NCBI GenBank assembly: GCA_900073065.1
Contig: FJOG01000026.1
Span: 431,235 to 495,234 of the forward strand
Source: Phialocephala subalpina
Lineage: Eukaryota; Ascomycota; Leotiomycetes; Helotiales; Mollisiaceae
Length of the DNA stretch: 64,000 nucleotides
Direction of reading: 5' to 3'
Within the stretch, counting starts at the first letter, position 1. Each line of letters begins with the position of its first letter. Below the pieces are notes generated by a model. It was given only the letters and a program-made list of their open reading frames with translations. It had not been told where the DNA came from and made no database searches. Both the position numbers and the translations under genes were made by a program. Of the stretch, positions 1 through 11,224 are shown piece by piece.

Positions 1-600
1 GTCCATCTCACACGATGACTTCCAATCTGAATCCACGATTCATCAGACCGAACCATTTCCTGCAAAACCCACACTCTCGTGAACCAAGGTCGATTCAAGA
101 CATGATTCCTTGCCAGACTTTGAAGATACGGCAACCAGCCGAAATACCTTCAACTTCCCCTCATAAAAATAAGCATTCTTCTCCGAATGCCTCACATTAG
201 CCAAAATCCCGGATCTCATACTCTCCCCACTCGCCGGCACACTCATCTTCAAATTCTCAAACAATTCGTCAGTCTCCGTTGTGGTTCTCCAAGATAAATA
301 ATCGTATGCCTCGCAATCTCATATATCAACCCCATCATTCTAACCTGATGATTCTTATCGTTGACATTATGCTGATTGATACATATCCCATCTGCCCAGA
401 CTTGAATTTCTTAAGTTGGATGTCGGATGTGGCGTAAGGCTGAGTCGAGAGTTGCGGTTATGGAGAGGGGTTTGGAGTCTACGAGGACGGTCCGTGTATC
501 GGTGGAGGAACCCTAGACGCAGGAGAGGGCTGTGTAGTGGGAGGCGATGGAGTTATCGTAGTGGTGGAGGGTTGAATGGATCAGGGAGCATGTTATAGGA
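1..600 (-). pseudogene. HET-domain (heterokaryon incompatibility) pseudogene, 5' part only
   Basis: Reading the minus strand in pieces gives a recognisable HET domain, the module of fungal allorecognition and cell-death proteins. In order it shows YTALSCV, then VLVDSKPLSITATLDSALRH, VWADGICINQ, HQVRMMGLIY, TIIYLGE, and near the left edge NRPWFTRVWVLQE followed by IGSHRVRW. These match the conserved blocks of the family (ALSYxWG, WxDxxCINQ, QVxxMxxIY, RPWFxRxWxxQE). The frame is broken at least four times: TAG at 513-515 where the block expects the Trp of YVWG, TAA at 411-413 where Gln would fit, a frameshift near 285 after YLGE, and another near 100 before NRPWF. No splice sites explain these breaks. 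Both nonsense codons fit CpA-to-TpA changes. The start is not identifiable and the rest of the gene lies outside the window. Confidence -1.
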
Positions 601-1885
601 GAGTTAAGGGTAGGTGAGGGGTAGAGGACGATGATGTGGAGTCCGTCGGGCTCGGTGAGGAGGGTATATTGATACTCCTCATCATCTTCCATTGTTCTGT
701 GATATTAAAACCAGAACTTTCGAGAGATTTCGATCCAGCGGATGAATTTGTGAGTTTAGGTGTCCCAAACTCGTCTGACAATCTTCAAGTGTCGTTGCGC
801 ATGCAGGAACCCCTGTCTCCTGCAGCTTTGGTGGGGAGAAAGGTCTTACCCTCGTTATTGGTCAGACTTGGACTGCCCCTGAAATATGTCCTAGGATGAG
901 CAGCAGGGGAAGGAAGAGGCTACATAGGTTACACAGCATCTTCACAAGGCTGACTTGATCTCATTTCTCCATTGATCCCGTACCCAACTGCCCCCCATCA
1001 GACCGCTCTTTTCCTACTTTCAAAACCCCAAAACAAAACTTTTTCCTTTCTAACTTTCTCCGCCTCAACTGGGCATTTGGTCATTATTTACTGGCATAAT
1101 CTCCGAGTTACAATGGCACAATGCGAAGTCCTGTACTTGCAAACCACGCATCCCAACCTCCACTATCCTGCTCGCAAACGGCGTAGTTCAATATCTCTTG
1201 TATATTCAATCTCCCCGCCTCTGTTGGAGATCGCCATCAAATTCTGCAAGATCATGGAAGTTGCGGCTGAGGTTCATCGTCGTAAGGATCGCCCAACGGC
1301 GGCTTTGGAGCCTCCGGTCAGGAATCGCAACTTCTCTCGGCTCCATGTCTAGAGCAAGAATGGCAAAGCAAGGAAGTTAAGCGAAGGGGAAGGGGAAGAT
1401 GATGGGGAAGAAGATGACGATCAGGAACGTAGTCGGAGCGATAGAGATGGGAAGACAAAAGCAGGGACCATTATCACTATCTTCCTAGATTGCGATGGTG
1501 GGGGGGCCAGATGATTGTCTATCTCAAATAATCAGATATGAAGTTTGGCCTCCGCTTCGGTTTCCAACACTGGAAGAATGTTAGGACCTGCAAAACACTG
1601 CATCCGCAATGACGACATGGGATGCTGAGACTCGTGGCACATTTTGAAAGTGAAAGGCTGCAGGAATCCAGCAGAAAAATTGGGCTTTCCTAAATGTTCA
1701 TTCATAATGTCTCGCTCCCTGCTTTAGAAATCCCCAGTTCGCCAAGTAGCATAATAAATAACAATAAAACGATGAACGCCATGCAATGCGACTGTCATCA
1801 GATACTCCTACCTTGAGAGTGAGAATTTCTGCTCTCCAAGCTTGATACAAGATAATAACCATAACTCATCAAACTAACAGACCTC
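601..1885. other. Intergenic, no gene recognised
   Basis: Short open frames exist on both strands but they lack ATG starts, splice continuity or recognisable motifs. A Ser/Pro-rich minus-strand frame at 593-781 could be the decayed N-terminal end of the HET relic. The right part is presumably the 3' flank of the glycosyltransferase gene. Confidence -1.
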
Positions 1886-4592
1886 TCAGCTCAGCGTAGC
1901 CTTCAACTCCTCCTCCTTCCCCTCCCCGCCACCCACCCCAACATCCCTCAACACACCCTCCATCATCACCGTCGCATTCCTAAACANNNNNNNNNNNNNN
2001 NNNNNNNNNNNNNNNNNNNNNNNNNNNNNNNNNNNNNNNNNNNNNNNNNNNNNNNNNNNNNNNNNNNNNNNNNNNNNNNNNNNNNNNNNNNNNNNNNNNN
2101 NNNNNNNNNNNNNNNNNNNNNNNNNNNNNNNNNNNNNNNNNNNNNNNNNNNNNNNNNNNNNNNNNNNNNNNNNNNNNNNNNNNNNNNNNNNNNNNNNNNN
2201 NNNNNNNNNNNNNNNNNNNNNNNNNNNNNNNNNNNNNNNNNNNNNNNNNNNNNNNNNNNNNNNNNNNNNNNNNNNNNNNNNNNNNNNNNNNNNNNNNNNN
2301 NNNNNNNNNNNNNNNNNNNNNNNNNNNNNNNNNNNNNTCCCCTCCTTATACCTCATACACAACCCTCTCTCCCTAAAGAACCCCAAATCCGCATCCCTCA
2401 AAAATGGACTCTTCTTCCCAACAACATCGATAAAATCACTGCTAGTGTAACACCCCACTTCATGATACAATGGACTATCGAACCAGAAATTTCCTGTCTT
2501 CAAACATGACGAATAAGTCGGATTATGTTTGGCTTGGCAGGATTGCGTGGTTGGGGAAGTGCGGGAGTGGGTGAAGTGGTGGGTGGTGGTTAGGGTGGAG
2601 ATTAGAGGGTAGGAGGGGTCGATTGAGGGGTTGGTGGATGTGGTGTGGTCTTTGGTGGTGAGATTTGAGGTAGTGGGAGGGGCGAAGGTTAGGTGGGTGG
2701 AGAGGAATTTGGGGAGGGAGATGAATGTTGCGGTTAGGTCGAAGGATTCTGGTGTTGGTGCGGAAGGTTTGCAGAAATTGAGTGCAGGCTGGTCACACTG
2801 TCAGCTTTGAGAAATGTTAAAAGGGGGTTGGAAGAAGACTTACATGTTCAAGACGATCGCATCGGGCCGCCCAGGAAGTGTTCTTCAGGTCAGGGTGGTT
2901 CCAGATGTTGTTTCGAGACTCGAAGTTAAGTCCCACCAAATCAGCGGTGGCGATACCTAAGGAGTCGAATGCACCTGGTTCGTATGTGTTGTGGCCATCA
3001 GTGACGAGGAAGTATCTGGCTGATGCGCAGCCGGTATCGAGGTCTGTCAGGTTCTTGAGGACCCAGTCCGTGGCTGTGAAACCCTCGGTTCTCTCCTTTG
3101 GTAGCACAACCTCCTTCGGAATGACAGCGTGATTGATTCGTGGGTCTAGAGCTTGAAGAACCATTTTGCTCAGACTTGGGAATTCTGATCGGTCCTTTTG
3201 GTAGACGATAGCTCTCCATTTTTGATTATTCTGAGCTTGCAGAGAGCGTAGCATTGCTGACAAAGTGAACACTTCTGACTCGGCGTGCACTGGAGAGGTA
3301 CGCACGAGAACGCAGACGTCAACGGTCTCGTTCATGGCCGCTTTTATCCTCTCATCGTGTGCTGTACTGGCTTTGATTGAGTGGTCTGGCCAGGCGTGCT
3401 CCCTGTCCGAAATCTCGAGTGCCTTCTTCATTGCAACACCATACCCATCTCCAAATTGTGCGCTGGGTTCGATGGCATTTCCCTCTCCCCATTCATTCAA
3501 TGCGTTGACAAAGAAGAAGTTCTCTGCGCCTATGGGATTCGGGTCTGACTTGATCTTCCTGAACATCTCGACCAAGTGATGTTTCCATGGTGTGGGGTGG
3601 CACGCAGGAAGACAGATCGCCCTACCGTCAGTTGGATGTCGAGGTGTGGTGTCCCAGCAAGCAAGAGTGCCACGATGATAGACTCTCGACAGTCTCTCCA
3701 ACGATGAAAATTTGGCAATATCTCGTCCTCCGGCGTGAGGTTGGAACTCGTTGATGGCATCTGGTGGATGTCCTCTCCAAGAATCTGGACCTATCGTGCT
3801 ACCCTCGCCCCAACGCGTTTCGATGATATCCATTCCTCCCAATCCCTCCTCCACAGCCCATTGTCTGAAGGCGGCAAACATCTCTGGTGCGATATGTCCC
3901 ATGTGCGATGGGTTGTAGACCATAAACTGAACTCTCCCCTCTGATCGAATGTACTTTGGGTGGCGAAAAAATGGCAACAACCAGTCGAAGTGCTTTCTCC
4001 AAGCTTGTTGCAAACCATAATCTTGACCGATCAGAGTGCTTCCTTCGTTTCCCCCCTTCCCACCACCGTCCCATCTCGCGGTCCAAGGTTCGTTCGCCCA
4101 ACTGAGCATGAAGTTGATGTCGGGCTCTCCATCTTCCAACATCGCTTTGATGACATGATCCATAACCGGCCTTCCGGCAAACCAGTAGTGATGGAATGCA
4201 ACGCCATAAAAACCACTATCCCTCAAAAATTTCCCTTGTCTCTGTCGTGTCTGAAATTCGAGGCCGTCGTAATATCCTATCGATTCGTGCGGTCGTATCG
4301 TTTCCAGTCCGAACGCATTATGCGTAGTCTTGTTCACGTTGACCCATTCCGTGAAGTTCTCCCCATGTAACCTGCTGTTGTCCTCGAAAACGTAGTATTG
4401 TGGGAAAACGTATGCGACTGGCTTTATGGAATATCCTTGCGGTGTTTTGGAAGGACTGTAGGATGGAATAAACGAAGGTAAAGCGTGCTCGTGGTATGAA
4501 AAATTTTGATAAGAAAGAAGGACTTTGATCAGAACAATTAGACCGAGAACAATCGCAACCTTGCGAAGGTTAACGCTAGAAAGAAACCCCAT
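1886..4592 (-). CDS. WbsX-like glycosyltransferase, type II membrane protein (interrupted by gap)
   Basis: Two exons: 4592-2844 and 2797-1886, separated by a 46-nt intron (donor GTAAGT, acceptor ACAG). The product is about 886 aa including 117 unknown residues. The start MGFLSSVN is preferred over an upstream in-frame non-ATG extension because it is followed at once by a hydrophobic signal-anchor (about residues 9-26, VAIVLGLIVLIKVLL), as in Golgi glycosyltransferases. Residues around 55-390 resemble the glycosyltransferase WbsX / GH99-like family: PQYYVFEDN, YDGLEFQTR, GFYGVAFHHYWFAGRP, LSWANEPWTARWDG, and near the end FFVNALNEWGEGN. A second part (about 420 to the end) begins DVCVLVRTSP and looks like a GT2-type or related catalytic region with YFLVTDGHNTYEP. 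WbsX proteins act in surface polysaccharide or glycoprotein synthesis. The substrate is unknown. The fusion of two sugar-transfer modules is an inference. Confidence -1.
1987..2337. other. Assembly gap (351 Ns)
   Basis: A run of 351 N lies inside the 3' exon of the WbsX-like glycosyltransferase gene. The reading frame on both sides is the same if the gap length is true (117 codons), so the gap may be sized correctly, but the missing residues cannot be judged. Confidence -1.
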
Positions 4593-6525
4593 TATTGCAT
4601 AGTTTGGGGGACAGAAAAACGAGTGTAAAGTCTGAAAAGTCTGAAAAGACAACAGAATGAGGGGCAAAAAGTGTGAGCACAGAACAGAACAGAAACCAAC
4701 CCACGAGATGACCATCCGACGAAGAGGCAACACCTTATCGCGGACCCCTGAGAAGCATCCACATTCAGCACTTGCTCGTGTTGAAGGAATTTTGAGGACA
4801 AGGGGACCAGACGGATAGACCAATTGCGGGTGTTCTAGATTCGGAGACGAGAAATAAATTGCTGTGCCGCCAATGAAGTTATTGTGGCGTCTTAGCTTGC
4901 CTTCTGCGATGTCAGCCCTCTTCCATCGTCATGCGATTCTCTTCGTATAAGGCTTGAAGGCGCATGAAAGCAAGCCATTATCTCATAGTCGTGCAACAAC
5001 GTTGGAAGATAATTTCGGTTGCATCTGCGGGCCTTTTCAGCTTGAAGTTTAACCTTAAGTTGTCGTGTAGTTCCGTGCAGTAGCCATCTTGGACCCTGCG
5101 ACTGCTGATCCAGAAATATCGCCGGGATAGCAATATTGTAGCCGCTCCAACGGGTCCCAAAGAGTAATTAGATTTCCCGGAGAAGGTGCATATCTGTGTT
5201 TGCTGAAACCCGCTCCAACGGGCCCCAAAGGGTAATTAGATGTCCCGAAGAAGGTGCATGTCCGTGTTTGCTGATACCCTGTAAATGTTAGTTTGAGACC
5301 CTTGTTGACATGAGAGCAGCAGGGGAAAGTTGGCCCGACCGTGCCGCAACCCAGGAGAACATCATGATACGGAGACGACCCCTATTTCATCGCCAGATAA
5401 GTGCCCGTACTCGCACTTCGTACCGTTCCTTTGGACTCATCCACTCTTTCTCGTTACCGCCCCTTGCGGTATGCATTTTATCGTTTCCTTCAAGTTCCCG
5501 TGTCGAAGTCACGAGATACCTTCTGTTGCTTGTCCTTTACTGGTCCTTTGCTGGTGGCCGAGTGGCTATGTACACCGTCTGGTCTCTCTTCGCCATTATC
5601 TGCAGTCTTGTTTGAGCCATCACAAGCCGTTTGCGGGAGGGTGCATTCGTGTTGGCGATTCGCATACCAGCTCAGGTTGGTTGGTGCCTTTTCCCTACTC
5701 AGGCCTAAGAACTTGGCCGAGCAGGCTCAACAACCAGCCCCAGGGAGAGAACAAGATTTGAAAGAGAAGGTAGTTCGTTGTTGTTATATAGGATGCGAAG
5801 TACCTTATGAGGATAGGAGTACGGAGAACCGTGTTGGAAGAAGATGTCGTGAAGGAAGGAGGAGAACGTAAGCAGGACTTTAGTGGAGCTCTCTTCCATT
5901 GGTTAAGCAAGCGAACCGCCCTACGAAGTATTAAGGCAAGCTTCTTTTCGCCCCCGTTCTCCTTCTTCATTCTCCAATTCTATCTTCGTACGCCCTTCAC
6001 TTCAGAACGAGGACACTTCTTTGAAGTCTTATCGACGTCAAAGTACTCCGTACTAAGTCGTGTTCTTTGCCTCAAGGCTTGTTGCCCGCCCTCACAAGCG
6101 TCCCTTGAACGATCGCTGGCATTGCGCCGGATCATACCGCAATCGGATTCGTCTCATCAATCGAAAATACAACCTTTCAGCTCCTCACGTTGAATCATTC
6201 CCACAAATGCTCATGAGCGTCCCTATCGAGATGGGTCTGGATATAACAGGTCGATGGCGAGCGAAACCCAGAGGTCATTGGCTTGGGACTTTCAGCTGAA
6301 GTGGTGGCGCACCCCTCAGCATGCATTTCTATACCGAGTCTAGAGCGTAGCGAATGAGAGCCATCACTACCTTCTGAGTTGGCTTGCGTCAAGGACATTA
6401 TTGGATGCACGTTCAATCCTGGAACATTGGATTTGGTGTCACCTTCACTTCTCCATCACCATGAATCTGCCCGCTCGTCTCTCAGCCGGATCTATTACTG
6501 TTTTGAAGTAGTCACGAACTGTACG
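4593..6525. other. Intergenic, contains a 68-bp tandem duplication
   Basis: About 1.9 kb without a convincing gene. Several overlapping plus-strand open frames near 5310-6190 have no shared protein character or intron logic and are treated as chance. The only structure I see is the tandem repeat at 5142-5277. Confidence -1.
5142..5277. repeat. 68-bp tandem duplication (two copies)
   Basis: Copies at 5142-5209 and 5210-5277 both start CCGCTCCAACGGG and align without gaps over 68 bp with about seven differences, five of them transitions. The exact period and divergence suggest an older local duplication. No function is visible. It lies between the 5' end of the glycosyltransferase gene and the membrane-protein pseudogene. 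Confidence -1.
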
Positions 6526-8172
6526 ATGGCTATCTTGAAAGGAAGGAATATTACCATCACTGTGCCTCAAGGCTCGTCCAATCATGGCAACCCCAACCTT
6601 TTGTGTGTTCCGACGAAATGGTACGAGATTGTAACCTTCTTTGCGACCAATTACTTGACCCACGCGGCGACGATTAGATCCGTTCCTGGAGAGTCGACGA
6701 TTCGTTCTATGGTCACTATCATTCTTGCTTTCATATATCCTTACTCTGGGGTTATGAGAGATCTTGAGGCAATTTCTCGCCATGCTGTATTTTCGAAGAA
6801 TGATGTTGAAAAGGCAAGTCGTGCTGGTGTCTTGTGTATTGTGGTTCGTTCAATGCAATGGAGACCAAGAGTTAATGAATCTATGAGGGGAATGATAAAT
6901 TAGATTGATCCAAAGATCAGCTATCAAATGAAGGATAACTCGATTGACATTGCGGCTGCTGCGCCGAGGTAAGCTGTCCACAAACCCGGCGGTATGACAG
7001 TAACATGGATTTTCCAGATTTTCTGTCGAATGGGCAGAATGGCGCTTGATTTTTTACAACAAGTTCACACTCGTAAGAGACGGACAAAGAAATACACGGG
7101 AGTGCTCTTTTGCCTGAAGGTTTCATGCTCGTAATGCTTGCCTTGAATACAGTCGTCGAGCCATTGTTCGCAGAGGAATTTGGGCCAGACAACAAAGTCA
7201 TTTTCTCTTCCTCGTGTCTATCGTACAGATCCTTATATCTTGCGTCACATTGTATTGAAGTCAAGGAGATCAACCGGATCAGTATGGCTACGCCGCTTTC
7301 GGTTTGACGGTGCTTCCCTGCATAGTCATGTCCATGGTCAACCTAATAGGCAACATATTCACACCAACATACCCACGTCTTTACCTTGTCCGTTCGCCGG
7401 AAATGGAAGAGGCGGAGTCTCGAGGAGGCGTCTTCCACGGTTGCATTGGTCGCGTAGTTGCGCGCTCTCACGACGATGGAAAGTACTCATCAGCAAGGGT
7501 TTTCAGGGAGGTTGAGGACGGGCACCTTCTACTGCTCGATGTCCCAATTCGGAGGACCATTGTGGTCAGGCCGAAGCCAAGATTGACCCATTGGCCCTTA
7601 CTGGAGTAACAATGTTAACAGAGGACGCGGCCCACAAGTAAAGACTCAGAAGCACCCGAACCCAAGCTGTCGAGAATGCAGCTCAGGAGTACAGTGTACT
7701 ATATCATTTACCGCCCGAGCCCAGCAATGAAACAACTTGGAAAGCTTCTCGAAACAAGTTCCTAGTCCCTCTTTGTGACCAGTACAGCAAACTGAACAGC
7801 AATACAGGCCTTCGAAGCGGCTTGCCATGGTTCCTTCTTGCCATATGCGGCATTCCTTACGCGATCATCGGTGGTCTCACTCGGTTTGATCCTAGACACA
7901 GCACAATAGGAGAGCGGGTTTGTATCATGTCTTGGCTTGCTTTTGGGGGGTTTTGGGGGAGTGCGATCTCCATTTTCATGCCGCGCATTGCAAGCTATTT
8001 ACGCCCAGATCCAACATCCCCTACTCCTCGCATATTTCTTGCCTATCGAGCACGCAGATACAAGTATCTTTGGATTTGTTTGCTCCTGGTATGCTCATGT
8101 TTCACGGTTGGCGGTTTCGTTGTCGTTGGTCAGATGTTGAAGTCCTATGGATCTTGCACGGTCGTTGGGTAG
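6526..8172 (+). pseudogene. Multi-pass membrane protein pseudogene (uncharacterised fungal family)
   Basis: Starts at ATG 6526 (MAILKGRNITITVPQG) and can be followed through shifting frames to about 8172. Recognisable blocks are NHGNPNLLCVPTKWYEIVTF with ANYLTHAATIRSVPGE, an intron from about 6972 (GTAAGC) to an acceptor before FSVEWAEWRLI, LPEGFMLVM, QYGYAAFGLTV, VMSMVNLIGNIFTPTYP, and PWFLLAICGIPYAIIGGLTRF followed by further membrane segments ending VVVGQMLKSYGSC. From memory this layout matches a widespread uncharacterised membrane family of filamentous ascomycetes, which I cannot verify here. The copy is broken: TAG at 6901-6903 with the same frame continuing to a donor, a frameshift near 7100, another near 7200, TGA at 7256-7258 within LY-stop-SQGD, and further shifts near 7610-7820. 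One could try to call several small genes, but the continuity of family blocks favours one eroded gene. Confidence -1.
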
Positions 8173-8329
8173 ATCAGCTTCACTCCGACTTTCTCATCTG
8201 GGCGGGTTTGAGGATTTTGCGGAATTGCTACTGTAGCGATGCAAGAGATCGATATTGAGAGAATGCTTTGATTTTGTCTCTCGCCATCGGCATCCGTTTC
8301 TTATTCCAAGAGATAGATATATATCCATT

Positions 8330-10731
8330 CTATACATTATGTTCACGACCACTTTCCTCTCTCTTCCTCCTCATCATTTTCTCCCACCACTTCTGCTCTT
8401 CACTCACCTCCTGCTGCTTCTCATTGGAGGATGAGGGACTCATGATGGCTTGAGTTGGCCGTTTCATCAACGTCGAAGTAGTGGGTTCGCTGATCGCAAA
8501 CTCGAAATCATCTTGTAGGCCGTTGGTAGCTGCATCTTTCTTGACACTCATAATCGAAGCAGATGAAGAATGGACAGGCTTCACCAGCGCCTGCCGGATT
8601 TTGATCGCTTGTTTCGCTTCTGCGCCCGACAGCGATCTCTTCTTCAAGTCCAGACTCCCTTCACCTAAGTCAGTCTCTATTCTTTTAATTTCGAAGGCTG
8701 GGAGGAGGGGGGAATCGTACCTAGATTACTGCTACTGTTACTCCGGCTGTAACTCCCGCTATGCCTTAGATTTGGTTGTTGGTTCCGCCGAAAGATCCAT
8801 CGGAGAAGTTGGTGCCATTTCGAGCGCCAGAATTCCATGCCAGATGTCGTGTTTAGGGAGCCGATCAGGAGGAAGAAGGGGACGCAGACGGTGGCCATGA
8901 CGATGCCGAAGACTTTGAATTGGTGGTCAGTTGGCATGTTGGTCATTCCGAAGACGGAGGTGACAAAAGTCAACGGGAGGAAGAATATTGAGACCTGTGC
9001 GAATGTCAGTTTTGAAGTCAATAATTCGGTATGGGGGGTTTACGAGTGTCAACAGTTTGATGTTATGTCCCTGCAGAATCGTCACTTCAGACAACTCCAC
9101 ACTCTTCCTACTTTCCTGCACCGAAGTCCCAGAGAACAACTGATCTCTCAGCGTCCGGATCTCTTTCCTTCGATCATCATTCTCCTCCCACAACTTCTCC
9201 AATTGTTCAACTACCCTCTCAAACTCCTTCCTCAACCCCACCATCCTCTTCCTCCAATAAACACTTCTCGCTGAATCCCCCTCCACCATCGGCCAGAGCG
9301 TCTTATGCTTCCCCTCCCACACCTCATCCGTAAAATTATCCCTATAAGCATCCACCATTGCCTTGATATCATTATTCATCACCCCCAATGTCTGGAATGC
9401 CCAAAAATATCTTCTGGAATAAGTAAACTCTTCATCTTCAAATAACAATTTATCCCGTTCTTTGGAGTCGAACATGAAGCTAGCAGGCGGGGAGACGAGT
9501 TTAGAAATCTTCTTGTTGATGTCGTCAAGTCGCTTCTCGGCGTCTTTGAATTCAGCCAAAAGGGTGTGCAGGAAGGCTTCGGGGCCGTTGACATAGTGTT
9601 TTGTAGAGTCGTGGCTGTCCATGCTGTGTTTGTGGTCTGGGTAACATTGGATATTCAAGACATGCCATGGAGCCCACGGATCGTGGACAAATCCATGTTG
9701 AGTTTTTGCTTTCCTCGAAGCGTTTTTCAGTTTCTTGATGTGTTTCCCGGTCAAGGATAAAGCGACGACGCTGGTGCAGCGGGAGAGGGAAACATGATCT
9801 TTGTTCTTCTGGTGTCGTTTTTCAGGGGGATCAGTTCTTTGCCAAGGCATGGGTTCGACGCTCTCGCCGACGATGGTATGGTAGTCGAACTTGAAAGCAA
9901 TTGATCTTTGACGACGGGAATCATTGGAAAAGGCGCGGTCGGTAAGATGAGCTACTGCACAGTCTTCTTGGTCGTCGACGAGGAGGTAGAAGAGCTCGTC
10001 CATATCGAAGTCGCGGTTCATGGTTAAGTGCAAGGCGCCGAAGATGATTGGGGATGGTTCACGGACGATGGTGATGCGACCGACGGCCTTCCTCCCGTTC
10101 GGGTCTACATTGATGTCCTACGGCCTTGTCAGATTTGATTCTGAAATATTGAGTGCCTAGTTACCTGTATCGCCTGCCAGATCGCGGAATCAATCGAAGT
10201 CGTTCCTTCCCTCACGACTTCATGTCGCGAAAGCGGAGCACCATCGACCCCAACATCAAAGACGGAATAATGAGAATTATGCCACTTCTCATCGGACGGA
10301 TAAGTCGGAAATAACGCAGCAGGATAAAGCAATTTCTTCTCTCTCACGACGGAAGAAAGCAATACCGCACCGTGCTCTCCGAAATCATGCGTCTTCAAAT
10401 GTTGCCTCAGATGCTCCTGATCGAATTTATACGACGGCAAAGGAGTCTGAACGTACAATTCCCCATCGTCATCGCTCTCGTCGCTTTCTCCTGTCAATAT
10501 CGAGCTACGATGTGCAGTCGACGACAACGAAGGCTTATCCGAAGGCGTGGTGTGAGTTGAAAGCGTGCGACGCTTCGAAGGAGCGATGGCCGAAAGTGGG
10601 AACGTGGGAGCGCTGTTATTGGTAGCAGCTTGGCCCAGAGCCTCGTGCACCAATCGAAATGTCTCGAGGTAAGCTTGATGTTGCTCGTCGAGCCTCTTCA
10701 GCAGGTCTTCGGTGTTTGGTCGCGATGCCAT
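8330..10731 (-). CDS. CorA-like metal ion transporter
   Basis: Four exons: 10731-10165, 10117-9044, 8994-8721 and 8664-8330 (introns of 47, 49 and 56 nt), giving 749 aa in one consistent frame. The start MASRPNTED is the first ATG that opens directly into the helical segment DEQHQAYLETFRL. The large N-terminal part is soluble and charged and ends in long helices (about 380-540), as in CorA-type Mg2+ channels of fungi. Two closely spaced membrane segments follow at about 548-590, with VSIFFLPLTFVTSVFGMTNM then IVMATVCVPFFLLIG. FGMTNM replaces the GMN signature of canonical CorA, as in the fungal CorA-like group, so the transported ion is not certain. The C-terminal tail (about 600-749) is basic and Ser-rich. 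The third intron interrupts the tail; without it the protein would end some residues later in non-conserved sequence. Confidence -1.
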
Positions 10732-11224
10732 GCTTGCATCTTGTGGTACCGGCCGGTTCGTGTTACGACTGCAAGGAAGGACGTCTACGGATTTTGCGCT
10801 GTGGGAGGTGGGCTTTCTTAAAGATGTGGGTATGGCTTGGAGCCGCAAGGCTCAGCTTGGATTGGGCTCGAATCGATATCGTGCATGAGGAGTCTTGGCT
10901 GGACATGTTTTGGCCCCCACCTTCTTCACATATCAAGGCGGTGGCTTCGGTGGGGCAAGAACCGCTAGAAGGAAGCCAGAGAATATAGCTGCCTTCTTCC
11001 AGGAAAGTCTTGACAGCCAGCCAGTGCATGACTGGTATGGAACATGTGGTTGTTCTCCACGCCAGTCACAGTCGGTGTGAGATTGGCTATGCGACAAGGG
11101 AGAAAAATGCAGTGGTAGTGGGGTAGTGGGGTAAATCGAGTCATGTGATTACAGATCATTGAAATACCTTCTCTTTCTGGGACCTTCATCTGTTTGGAAC
11201 TTCTTTTGCACTTCTATCTCTGTT
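10732..11224. other. Intergenic, upstream of CorA-like gene
   Basis: No gene seen. This 0.5 kb contains the promoter of the CorA-like gene and the 3' flank of the eroded gene at 11.2-12.5 kb. Confidence -1.

Noticed and set aside
972..1352. 126-codon plus-strand open frame
   Set aside because: Does not begin with ATG, no conserved motif, and no context supporting a gene.
5310..5871. Three overlapping plus-strand open frames of 100-156 codons
   Set aside because: They overlap in different frames, show no domain or intron logic, and none stands out in composition.
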